The position numbers and the translations under genes were made by a program. Shown here piece after piece: positions 37,260-49,800 of a DNA stretch of 64,000 nt. Below the pieces are notes generated by a model. That model saw only the letters and a list, made by a program, of their open reading frames with translations, searched no databases and was not told the origin of the DNA. Within the stretch, counting starts at the first letter, position 1, and every line of letters begins with the position of its first letter. The DNA is from Allium sativum (taxonomy: Eukaryota; Streptophyta; Magnoliopsida; Asparagales; Amaryllidaceae). The stretch is from contig CM060915.1 in assembly GCA_030737875.1 (NCBI GenBank), forward strand, positions 572,492,577 through 572,556,576. The letters run 5' to 3'.

Positions 37260-40200
37260 ATGATGTAAGAATAAGATCAACTTAATTATTAATTAATTAA
37301 CTTATTTAGTTACATATTTAGTTATTCAATTTTTAAAATGACGTATCTTTTTCATATGACATCGGAATTCAGTGAAATTGGGTGCGTTAGAACTTAGAAC
37401 CGTGACAACAAGATCTACGTGATAGAACAAGTTTGGACAAATTCGAAAGCAGTAGGAATTTTAATAAAATTAAACACCGGTTTAATTTTGTTAGAACAAC
37501 CATTTTACAATGATTTCAGAACCGACCACTGTGAGACCTCTCTCACTCGAATATTTTGTACAGTTATTTATTTTTATATGACTGAAAATATATAGATTAT
37601 CTATGTGGATTTTTATCTGTTACATGCGATGTCCCTTGACTTCAACACATGAACTATTCTCTAAATTTATTTATTATTAGAAGCATTGTTTGAATATACG
37701 ACACTCGTATTTTAAACAATGTAAATGGACACTTTTTGACACCTTAAATGGAAATGGATGATTATTTATGTTATGATTTGAATTTGAAATAATTAACATG
37801 TTAAAAGCAATGTTAAATTATTTGTGGTAGTTGAAAATGGATATAAATATCCATTTGTAAATGAACAGTGAATTAATTATTACTTGTTTAAGTAAAATTA
37901 GTTGGTTAGAAAAATAATTAGAATTGAATTAAAAATGATTAAATTCACAAATCAATAATGAATTTAAATTGATTTTTGTTGGTTGAAAACTCCACACGGG
38001 TCTCGGGATGATTTTTAATTTACACATCTCCCTTGTATATAGTTCGCATGTTGGTCGATTGATTAACATAACGAAATAAGCGTCAATAAATCATTTGAAG
38101 CTTATATGAAAATAGAATGCACACTGAATATCATTTTGGATGTTGGTAGTTGTTTTCTTGTTGGATGAATATGATAATGTAATCCATATGAATTTATTTA
38201 TATGGATATTACTTGAAATTTTATTCCAATCCGGAATAAATATGAATTATAATATAATATTCAAAGAAATTCGAAGTTGATTTCGATATCCGATTTTGGA
38301 TAGACACAAAAATAATAAAATACCAATGAATATTTATAATGGAAGTGAATTGATTTGAATGAATTTTCATACAATTATGGTTTGTTCAGGTTTATTATGA
38401 AATGAATGGTGTATTAAAAATATGAAGCAGAGTTAAGGATATAAACGCTATTTTAACTCGAACGGATTTTTATATCGATCTTATTCATTTTTATAATGAA
38501 TATCGAGAAACTGGAAATTCAAATCTTACATTTTGAAAATATTATTATTTTGAGGTTATAATAATATAAAAGATTCAATTTTAATTTAAAATTGGAATGG
38601 AAGTGAAATCATTTTTTAAATGAATTTATAAACATTTTATAAAATTTGTTTTGAATGGAAATCGACGAAAAATATTTTATATATTTAAATGGTCTGAATA
38701 GAACGCGTCGCGCAAGGACCATTCATGAATTCTGACCATTAACATTGAATGGACGTAACGGGAGATCCGACCGTCGGATACTCCTAAAATTGAAATCGTT
38801 GGGTTCATATCGAAAAGATCTTTAAAATGAATTTATGATATTTTAATTTAAAGATTTTGAAATATGTCCAAACCAATTTTGGAAAAGGTTGTTGTGGATG
38901 CGTTTCGGTGGCCAATATTGGAAACCGACAATAAAGGCCTTAATAAAATTATAAATAAATTATGTAAAATCATAATTAACGTTTTTAAAAGATTTTGGCA
39001 TGATATATTCCATTTTTGAAAAGATTAAAAATATTTTTATCTAAATGAACTAGTTAACAATTAAATTAGAAATCCAATGATATTAAATTAATAACTTGGG
39101 TTTGAAAATTGGATTTTGGGTTCGTTGAGAATGGTACCTTAAATAATATTGTTCTTAAACCCACTTGTGAAAGTAATAAATCTTTTAATTAAGATTTAAA
39201 GAAGTTTTCCAATTTTTTTAATTAAACTGGAATTGAATGGGATTCGATTTTATAATAATCGAAATGAGCTTCTGTAAAGGAAGGCCTTTACTATTTATGG
39301 AATTTAAAAGGCTTCACCGTTATTTCATTTATAGTATTAGTCTAATACAGAAATTTATATCGATTATAAATAATTCAGATTTCCGTGAAGATTTCATATT
39401 AAATGGAAAGTGATTTTGGGTTTATTATGAATGGTGCTTTTAAATGGCAGTTGTTCTTTAACCCAGTTAAAAACAAGATTAATTTCCAAAGTTGAGTAAT
39501 CATTAAATTAATGATTTTTGAATATTAAAACTAAGCTGTAGTTTTAATGAATCTTTAATTAGATTGATATGTGAATGAGATAATTAAATTTATCAAATTC
39601 GACAAGTGTTCGAGAATGGAGTACCACCGGTTTTACTCCATGCGATTGTTAGGTTTTTAATTAGATTTGAATGTTAAATGGTAAATAATTTTACCGATAA
39701 CACAATGGTATTAGATATTGAGTATAACTAGTTTTGCTTCATGGAATGAATAGGTTGGATTGGAATAATAAAATAAATGATTACTCCAGTAAGGCTCGGT
39801 AATCCCCACTAGTTATATAACAAAATCTTTTGAAAATGATATCCAAAGGAAGATTAAACAATAAGTTTAAAAGGACTTATCATTGATAAAATTAATATGA
39901 ACCTTTCCCCAAAGATGTGAATATTTAAATAAAAGAATATCCTGGATTGGAATGAGATGTGTGTTTTCTTTGTGTATTTATTACATGATTATAAAGATGC
40001 GTTAATTATTCGGAATGGCTGGGTTTAACCCATTCTGAATGACTGTTACGACGATTAAAAGTCGAAAATGAAGATGGTGACCGAAGATCTTCACATCATT
40101 TGGGATATTGCTGATGTCCAATTAAAAAGTACACCTAAGTAGAGGTTATAAGTGGTGGTCATCCAAACGTACTTGGAAACCGACCGGATATATGAGAAAC

Positions 40201-41449
40201 TCCCACCTGTGTTGGACACATGGGATGAGGAATAAGGTGCCTTCGGTTTTGTTCAGAATAGATTGTGTTTCTGACATTGAACTTAGTGCTATATTCAGTG
40301 ATCTCTGCTAAATATATATCTGTTTGGTGGCGGAGAATTTATTCTCTTTCTTAACACCCTTCTCTGAGACGTACGCGCTTAGAGGTTATATATTGGTGGA
40401 AATCAATGGTATGGTATGAATTGACAATGTGGCATGCTAAGATGCAATAAACAAGGCTTTTTGTTAAAAAGCAGAGTCTTATGGATGATGATCAAAGCAC
40501 GGCTTTCATATAGTACCGCCTTGTGTACATCATTAATTCGCGAGCCTCACATCTCGGTATGAGTCAAAAATGGGATTAGGGACGCAGGGTGTAACGAACT
40601 GGAAAATCTGAACCAATTTAAAAAAATAAATTGGCTATTTTAGTGAATTTTAAATATTTAAAATAAATATTTTAAATAATAACGATGAAAAGTAAGTTTG
40701 AATCGACATTTGAAAACGAATATAATTAATTATAATTATAAACAAGACCTGAAATAGCGCTGTAGTTTCAAAATTTGAATTCAAACTTTGACTGACTATA
40801 CCGGGTGCAAAACAAAACGGATTTGAGTGAAACAACAAATATTTAAATCTGTTAGTGAATACCTTTCTAATGAATCTGAAAAATCGAAGTTTCATAGCGG
40901 GAAGCAAAAGTTATGGCCAAATGAATTTTCAGAAAGGTCGCTACAGGAATTTATATAGCCCGTGAAAATGGCCATTTTGCAAACAACCTCGGAATTCGAC
41001 GAAAACACTTTTATTGGATCCGGCATGTGAAGTTATTGCTAGGTTTCAAATTTCATAATTTTTGAAGATAGTATGTGAGCGTGGCAAAGGAAAATGTATT
41101 TTGGTCAATTATAGTTAAATTGGATCGACCAGAAATGGGCCATTTTGCAAACAATCTCAGAATTCGAACGAAACTAGTTTTGTTGGGACCGTATCGTCAA
41201 AACATGGCCAGATTTATTTTTCTGGAATTTTTCGAATCAGTTTGTGGCCCTGGCAAATTGAAATGTACGTTCAAATCGAATATTGATTGCTATATATTTT
41301 AAATTGAATGAAAACTGACTGAAACAGTCGAATGGGCCATCGAAACATATCCCATTGTGTTCGGAATGAGGGTAAAATGCTGGGGACGACAGTCTTTGGG
41401 TTTGGATTGGTGTTCGTGTGTGAAAGAGGGTATTTTAGAGATTTAAAAA

Positions 41450-41457
41450 TATATAAA
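41450..41457 (+). promoter_or_regulatory. Candidate LARD promoter TATA box (5' LTR)
   Basis: TATATAAA follows attttagagatttaaaaa and precedes a pyrimidine-rich leader (gtttctctctccccg). The copy in the 3' LTR is at about 47758-47765. Only sequence context supports it. Confidence 0.45.
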
Positions 41458-41484
41458 TTAATAAAAAAAATCATTGGCCAGAAG

Positions 41485-41780
41485 TGTTTCTCTCTCCCCG
41501 ATAATATCGCAATCGACGACGACCGTTCTTCCTCCCTTCTCTCCTTCTTTTCTTCCAAAATACTCAATGAAATCCATCGATTCAAGAGGGGATTTTGTGT
41601 AGATTTTCGAGAGATTCAAATCTATACCTGCTGTGGAAATTATCGCTGTGTATTTAGGGAGATCTGCTGCTCGAAAGTCGCCACGTTTCGACCTCTGCCG
41701 GAGCTCCGATCTGCGTTCGAGCCGACCATCGTCGGTGGCGCCGGGAAGCTCCCTCCAAGCTCGACGACGTGACATACTAA
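41485..41780 (+). other. GC-richer leader block of LARD 5' LTR
   Basis: This gene-like GC-richer island (tcctcccttctctcc, gagctccgatctgcg) occupies the same slot as the unrelated blocks in the other two LTR families. Long frames occur on both strands (146 codons plus, 147 minus). They differ between the two LTRs of this element, so no protein is supported. Confidence 0.45.
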
Positions 41781-42559
41781 AATCGGCTTCAAGCTTCAAC
41801 GTTTTTGCAAGAATTCGAAACCTAGTTTTGAATAAAAACCTAAGGTATATGGTTTTAGTTTTAATCAATTGATTTCCACATTTAAAACCGTCGCAAATCA
41901 TGATTATCGAATAAAAATCAAATCTTTTTCGTTTGTTGACGAAATTCAGTGAAACAAGAGATAGTGGACTCGTGTGGACGTCTTCTACATTCTAGAAGTG
42001 ACCGCATATTTTTCTGAGCCTTCTGCTATTTTTGGTGGAGTGGAACCCAATGTGAGATTTCTAAATTATAAACGATATGGAAAACGACGATGAAAAAATT
42101 ATATAGTCGATGTATGAGTTATATGAGCGTTGTACACCTCTTGTATAAGCGTTGTATAAGTTGTACGTTCGATATATAAGTTATATATGCGTTGTAAAAA
42201 TTATATATGTGTTGAAATAGAATTGAAATGCTTATATATATATATACGCCCCTCATCCACAAACCATGGACGATATTTATTGATTGTGATTGGCGTGAAA
42301 ATTGATTGATAACGAATGGTTGATTAGAATTGTTTGTGGTTAAAATTGATTGATTGTGGGTGAAAAATACCCGTTTGTGGTTGAGAAATATTTGGTTGGA
42401 ACCACATAAGATTAGTTTGTGGAAATAAAAAAAATATACATGCCGCCTGCGTGCGAACTAGATGCATGATTTCCCATTGTCAAAAGCTGCGAGGCTTTAA
42501 GGTAGAGCGAGGAGCCGTACTAGGGACGGTCCCGGTTTTAACTACCCTACCGTTATGCT

Positions 42560-43160
42560 GCCGAAATTTTGAATAATATTCATGTGTTAGAATTATTTTC
42601 CTGTGTTGAAACTATATTCGTGTGTTGTATAGAAAACCTTCATGTGTTGAATAGAAATTCATTCGTTGAATCATATTCATGTGTTGAATGGTATTCGTGT
42701 TTTGAAATAAATTGTTTTACAATAAAAATCACATTTTTACTATATGTATACAAACTATAGAAAACCTTCATGTGTTGAATAGAAATTCATTCGTTGAATC
42801 ATATTCATGTGTTGAATGGTATTTGTGTTTTGAAATAAATTGTTTTATAATAAAAATCATATTTTTAACATCTATATGAACTGTATAAAATAATCGTGTT
42901 TTGAAATGAATTGTTTTACAATAAAAATCACATTTTTACTATACGTATACAAACTATAGAAAACCTTCATGTGTTGAATGGAAATTCATTCGTTGAATCA
43001 TATTCATGTGTTGAATGGTATTCGTGTTTTGAAATAAATTGTTTTATAATAAAAATCATATTTTTAACATCTATATGAACTGTATAAAATAATCGTGTTT
43101 TGAAATGAATTGTTTTACAATAAAAATCACATTTTTACTATATACACGAATAGTTGAAAA
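42560..43160 (+). repeat. Tandem repeats in LARD 5' LTR
   Basis: About three units combine ttcatgtgttgaatagaaat, gtattcgtgttttgaaat and the near-palindrome taaaaatca-atttttac, with spacings of about 120 and 200 bp. The matching block in the 3' LTR is about 48885-49460. Confidence 0.75.
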
Positions 43161-45574
43161 TAGCGAAGTGTTGAAATAATAGTCAGTTGGATAAAAATAT
43201 CATTTTTATCAAATGTATGAAAAGAATGTAGTTTTGAAATCGAAGAATCGATATATATATATAAATAGAATTAAAATATATCGAATAGCGAAGCTACAGT
43301 TTGTGTTTTGAAACTGTGATTTCAAACGATTAGTGCGGGAGATCCGACCATCGGATTTTCCCGAAACTGAAACCGTTGGGTTCACTTTGAAAATATCTTT
43401 CCAATGACACCAACTTTGTGAAGATCCAACAGTTGGATTGTCTGGAATGTTTAATTCAAATCTGAAGAAAAACAGCGCCAAAATCGATTATATATATATA
43501 TATAATTATAATTATATTTAATCGAATAACGACGCTGTAGTTCGTATTTTGAAATCGAAACTTCAAACGATTGTACCGGGTGATCCGACCGTTGGATTTT
43601 CCCAAAACTGGAACCGTTGGATTCGTTTTGAAAAGATCTTTTTAATGATGTAAATTTTGTGAAGATCCAATGGTTATATTTTTAGATATGTGTAAATCAA
43701 ATCTGAAGAAAAACAGCGCCACGGCCGCGTTATGGCCCGAAGCGTTGTTTGAATGAATTGGCTATTTTAAAATAAATAAAAATAGCGATAAATCGTTATA
43801 AAATATTATAAAAGATATGGAATGTGAAATTTAGAAATTAACTGAAGGTTAGCTAAGTCGAATGGTTTCCTGGGTTTTGATCTAATGTTGGTTTCGGCCT
43901 TCGGGTTAATATTTGGGAAATCGTTCTCTTACTGATTGTCAGTTAGTGACTAATGAATTCGAATGAGGTGCATGTGGTGTTTGTGTAGCACTAGTTATTT
44001 ATATATGCGAGTTGCTCAGAAAGACCGGGTTTATCCCATTTTGAATAACTGAATCGACGATAAAATCGAAGATGAAGACGGTGGTTGAAGACCGGAGATC
44101 TTCACCTCGTTTGGATGGTAACTGATGTCCTGATTGGGAGGCATCCCGAAATATGGATAATGAGTGGTGATCGTCCAGATGTACGTGGAGATCGATGGGT
44201 TTGCGAGGTACATAGTGCCTCTGGTTTCGTTCAGACCCAGAATGGACTTGTAAATGGACTGTGTGTCTGACATTGGAATTTATTCTGTGTGATTGATAGC
44301 CATCGGTTACATGGCATGAATTGCCTGTGTGGCATGCTAAGATGCAGTGATCAGGGCTTCTGTTGAAAAGCAAAGTCTTGTGGTTGATGATCAAAGCACC
44401 GCCTATGTGGCGTAGCTTTGTGTATAACGTGAATTCGTGAGCTTCACACCCCAGTATGAACCAGAAACGGAAGAGGACCTCAGGGGGGACATGCGTTTCT
44501 TTCTAGCTAGAAGTGGCGTCAGTGGTTTTACACGCCCTGACGAGTTTGACTTATATGGTTGTTACTGTTGCGAGGCGCCTCAGTTAGATCGGACGATCTG
44601 GGTCCGATGGAGTCATTCGTTGGCTCATTGACGCCCCATAAGGCGGGGAAACGCATTGTTCAGGCATTATAATCCACTCCGTGCGGACCGGCCAAGACGA
44701 TCCAAGGTACGGTCGCGGCTGTGCCTGAGACACGGGCTAGAGCATCTCAAATTCGGTAAGGACTATCTTTTGCGTTGGTTCATGGCGGAAATCCAATTTC
44801 CAAATACGCGACTGTGCGGTTTTGCTTGTATATACATATGGCGACATGATATATGGTACCCGTGCCGTCTATGATTGATAGTTAAGATTCGAAATTGTTT
44901 TCGAAACCTATAAACACTAATAATAATATCAAATGCTTTTTTTTTATTCGTATCAAGCATATTTTGACCATTATAAGGTAAAACTCTATCCTTCGGTTTG
45001 CGTTGCATTGTGTGATGGGAACTGAGTCTTATAATGGCTTCATTTTTATAAAAAGCATTGCGATGTTTAAAAGAATGATTTGTTTTAAAGTACTGGCAAT
45101 CCAATGGAGTAAACCCGTTCCACGAAAGTGGCGTGGTCCTGTGATTAGCCATATTTGAAATGTGTTAAGTAGATTTCTCATACCAGTCCCATGACTGACT
45201 CGTAGTTTGTTTCACTTGCAAACTCGGGTGCCCCTTTTTCTATACGGGCAGCCTTGTCTTCAGGTTTTAGCTGGCTTTCTCTGGATAGCTGGAGCTGAAG
45301 ATGGATTCTATCATTTATCTCTTTTTATGCTGTTCAGCTCCTATTGTACATTATGTTTGTTTTCCGCTGTAGACATTTATGTATAGCTGAACTGTATTTG
45401 TACTAAGTATGATCCTGTATACTATGTAACTCTGATGATTATGTTTATCCAGTATATTCTATTGTGCGTTATCTGGTGTATTTATTTATTTCTGTTCTGC
45501 TATTACCTGTTTATGTATTATATTACAAAGATTACCCATGCCACCGTCACTACGGGGTTCGGGGTCGTCTCATT

Positions 45575-45586
45575 TGGTTTCAGAGC
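45575..45586 (+). other. Primer-binding site of LARD
   Basis: TGGTTTCAGAGC starts 2 bases after the LTR end. It matches the initiator Met tRNA site used in the array (TGGTATCAGAGC) except for one base. Confidence 0.8.
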
Positions 45587-46882
45587 TTTGGTTAAGCTTA
45601 GTTCTGGAATATAACATATCAACGAACTCGTCAGAGATAGAGCCGGTAGTGTTCTAGACGAGTAACTCAGTACAGATAGGATCAGCAATAACCTAGTATG
45701 AGTACAGCAGAATCAGAAAAACTCGTTAGAGATGGGGTCAGAAGTGCCTCAGAACGAGTCGAGGGTAATATGTTTTTAAATAACGTATTTGTGATTATAT
45801 ATATAGCCTGGTTTTAGAAATATGATTTTTGAATATATAAATGATATATTTTTGAAAAGCTAAAAATAAATTGATTGATGTTTGTGTTGTGTGATAGTAG
45901 ATGTGGTTAATTAAATTATGAGAACGATAGTTAATTTAATCAATAAGAGAAAGAATGGTAGAATTTATTCGATTAAATCACACATTGAACTGATTTAAAA
46001 ATAGATAGAAATATATACATCTGCATTATATATGTTTGAACAGGTAAATGGATAGCTGTTGAGTAAAGATTTTATTTGCGTGCCCGACAAATAGGTAAAC
46101 CTTAATGAGTTGGATGCGAAATATTATTATATCAACTCCTGTGAATGCCATTGGATGCGGAGTGCTGGTTATTCTGTGTGTAATAATAAACGTCGCCATA
46201 GGATAGTAACAATTAATATTGAACTACATTACATGGCATACTTCTTGAAGATAGGCATGCTTCATCATATACCACATAAGAATTTGGATCTTGTGTGACG
46301 AGGTGGAAGATTTACCATACGAGCGAGAGGCTTGTATGGCGATGACTATATTTTACAGGTGGAACTGATGACTGATATGACCATATAAAATGTAACGATA
46401 AATTGCCAGATTAATAAAAAAAACCCACACGGGTCTAGAGTTGACAATAATCACGTCTCTCTAGTCATTAGATACGGCACATGGATTATTTATTTCCCAT
46501 ACGGGATGAGGTGACGAGGATTTATCCTCTGGAGCAATTAAAATACACACTCCCTCAGGCTTTGACAGGGTGACGAGAATTTATTCTCTGGAGTTATTAT
46601 CTATACACGCTCCCCTAAAAACACCAGATTATATCACTATAAATATGTGTATGCTTTATAGGATTTATTGGGTACCTAATACGGCCCAATAAATTTCCAA
46701 ACCCCTCCCCGTACAAAGGAGGTTATGGCGAAATTTTTCGAAAATTCCGGGTGTTAGCCAAATTTTTGAAGAATTTGAAAATTCTCAGAAACTAAAAAGT
46801 TGGAGAATGGAAGCCAGATTGAACGTAGAGTTGATTAATCAAACCACTTTCTATTTTGTTCCTTTTCGAGGACGAAAAGTTT

Positions 46883-46894
46883 TAAGTGGGGGAG
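46883..46894 (+). other. Polypurine tract of LARD
   Basis: TAAGTGGGGGAG lies 2 bases before the 3' LTR start TGTAACGACCCGG. It is identical to the tracts of the minus-strand array. Confidence 0.9.
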
Positions 46895-46896
46895 AT

Positions 46897-49800
46897 TGTA
46901 ACGACCCGGAAAATCTGAACCAATTTAAAAAATTTTAAATTAGCTATTTTAGTGGATTTTATATATTTAAAATAAATATTTTAAATAATAACGATGAAAA
47001 GTAAGTTTGAATCGACATTTGAAAATGAATATAATTAATTCTAATTATAAACAAGGCCTGAAATAGCGCGGTAGTTTCAAAATTTGAATTCAAACTTTGA
47101 CTGACTGTACCGGGTGCAAAACAAAACGGATTTGAGTGAAATCAAAAATATTTAAATCTGTTAGTGAATACCTTTCTAACGAATCTGAAAAATCGAAGTT
47201 TCATAGCGGGAAGCAAAAGTTATGGCCAAATGAATTTTCAGAAAGGTCGCTATAGGAATTTATATAGCCCGTGAAAATGGCCATTTTGCAAACGACCTCG
47301 GAATTCGACGTAACCACTTTTGTTGGATCCAGGATGTGAAGTTATTGCTAGGTTTCAAATTTCATAATTTTTGAAGCTAGTATGTGAGCGTGGCAAAGGA
47401 AAATGTGTTTTGGTCAATTACAATTAAATTGGATCAACCAGAAATGGGCCATTTTGCAAACGGTCTCAAAATTCAACGAAACTAGTTTTGTTGGGACCGT
47501 ATCGTCAAAACATAGCCAGATTTATTTTTCTGGAATTTTTCGAATCAGTTTGTGGCCCTGGCAAATTGAAATGTACGTTCAAATCGAATATTGAATGCTA
47601 TATATTTTAAATTGAATGAAAACTGACTGAAACAGTCGAATGGGGCTTCGAAACATATCCCATTGTGTTCGGAATGGGGGTAAAACGCTAGGGACGACAG
47701 TCTTTGGGTTTGGATTGGTGTTCGTGTGTGAAAGAGGGTATTTTAGAGATTTAAAAATATATAAATTAATAAAAAAAAAATCATTGGCCAGAAGTGTTTC
47801 TCTCTCCCCGATAATATCGCAATCTACGACGACCGTTCTTCCTCCCTTCTCTCCTCCTTTTCTTCCAAAATACTCAATGAAATCCATCGATTCAAGAGGG
47901 GATTTTGTGTAGATTTTTGAGATCTTCAAATCTATACCTGCTGTGGAAATTATCGCTGTGTATTTGGGGAGATCTGCTGCTCGAAAGCCGCCACGTTTCG
48001 ACCTCTGCCAGAGCTCCGATTTGCGTTCAAGCCGACCATCGTGGGTGGTGCCGGGAAGCTCCCTCCAAGCTTGACGACGTGACATACTTAGATCGGCTTC
48101 AAGCTTCAACGTTTTCCCAAGAATTCGAAACCTAGTTTTGAATAAAAACCTGAGGTATACGGTTTTAGTTTTAATCAATTGATTTCCACATTTAAAACCG
48201 TCGCAAACCATGATTATCGAATAAAAATCAAATCTTTTTCGTTTGTTGACGAAATTCAGTGAAACAAGAGACAGTGGACTCGTGTGGACTTCTTCTACAT
48301 TCTAGAAGAGACCGCGTATTTTTCTGAGCCTTCTGCTATTTTTGGTGGAGTGGAACCCAATGTGAGATTTATATATTATAAACGATATGGAAAACGACGA
48401 TGTATAAATTATATAGTCGATGTATGAGTTATATGAGCGTTGTACACCTCTTGTATAAGCGTTGTATAAGTTGTACGTTCGATATATAAGTTATATATGC
48501 ATTGTAAAAATTATATATGTGTTGAAAAGAATTGAAATGCTTATATATATATATACGCCCCTCGTCCACAAACCATGGATGATATTTATTGATTGTGATT
48601 GGTGTGAAAATTGATTGATAACGAATGGTTGATTAGAATTGTTTGTGGTTGAAATTGATTGATTGTGGGTGAAAAATACCCGTTTGTGGTTGAGAAATAT
48701 TTGGTTGGAACCACATAGGATTAGTTTGTGGAAATGAAAAAATATACATGCCGCCTGCGTGCGAACTACATGCATTATTCCCCATTGTCAAAAGCTGCGA
48801 GGCTTTAAGGTAGAGCGAGGAGCTGTACTAGGGATGGTCCCGGTTTTAACTACCCTGCCGTTATGCTGCCGAAATTTTGAATAATATTCATGTGTTGGAA
48901 TTATTTTCCTGTGTTGAAACTATATTCGTGTGTTGTATAGAAAACCTTCATGTGTTGAATAGAAATTCATTCGTTTAATCATATTCATGTGTTGAATGGT
49001 ATTCGTGTTTTGAAATAAATTGTTTTACAATAAAAATCAAATTTTTTACTATATGTATACAAACTATAGAAAACCTTCATGTGTTGAATAGAAATTCATT
49101 CGTTGAATCATATTCATGTGTTGAATGGTATTCGTGTTTTGAAATAAATTGTTTTATAATAAAAATCATATTTTTAACATCTATATGAACTGTATAAAAT
49201 AATCGTGTTTTGAAATGAATTGTTTTACAATAAAAATCACATTTTTACTAATGTATACAAACTATAGAAAACCTTCATGTGTGGAATAGAAATTCATTCG
49301 TTGAATCATATTCATGTGTTGAATGGTATTCGTGTTTTGAAATAAATGGTTTTATAATAAAAATCATATTTTTAACATCTATATGAACTGTATAAAATAA
49401 TCGTGTTTTGAAATGAATTGTTTTACAATAAAAATCACATTTTTACTATATACACGAATAGTTGAAAATAGCGAAGTGTTGAAATAATAGTCGGTTGGAT
49501 AAAAATATCATTTTTATCAAATGTATGAAAAGAATGTAGTTTTGAAATCGAAGAATTGATATATATATGTATATAGAATTAAAATATATCGAATAGCGAA
49601 GCTGCAGTTCGTGTTTTGAAACCGTGATTTCAAGCGATTAGTGCGGGAGATCCGACCATCGGATTTTCCCGAGATCGAAACCGTTGGGTTCGCTTTGGAA
49701 ATATCTTTCCAATGACACCAACTTTGTGAAGATCCAACAGTTGGATTGTCTGGAATATTTAATTCAATTTTGAAGAAAAACAGCGCCAGAATTGATTATA

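Larger units (their letters stand above)
40590..45572 (+). mobile_element. 5' LTR of the LARD (4983 bp)
   Basis: It begins TGTAACGAACTGG and ends GGGGTCGTCTCA. It shares its backbone with the array LTRs (reverse complement) but is about 1.3 kb shorter. It lacks the roughly 100-bp segment with the gagaataaattctc palindrome that the array LTRs carry near their stem-loop block. Modules are a TATA-like box at about 41450, a GC-richer block at 41480-41780, tandem repeats at 42560-43160, and duplicated gatccgacc/ccgttgg motifs near 43330 and 43575. Confidence 0.87.
45573..46896 (+). mobile_element. LARD internal domain (non-coding, 1324 bp)
   Basis: It starts with a PBS and ends with a PPT. It shares gcccgacaaatagg and the post-pol-like tail (gccaaatttttgaa, ccttttcgaggacgaaaag) with the internal domains of the 1-23973 array, so the two families have a common ancestor. 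A local duplication near 46510 and 46570 repeats gtgacgag-atttat-ctctggag. No capsid, protease, reverse transcriptase or integrase motifs are seen. The longest frame (46110-46298, 62 codons) is not convincing. Confidence 0.82.

Noticed and set aside
47579..48211. 210-codon antisense frame in the LARD 3' LTR, the longest ORF in the window
   Set aside because: The matching region of the 5' LTR has only shorter, differently broken frames. It runs antisense through the GC-richer leader and shows no known domain.
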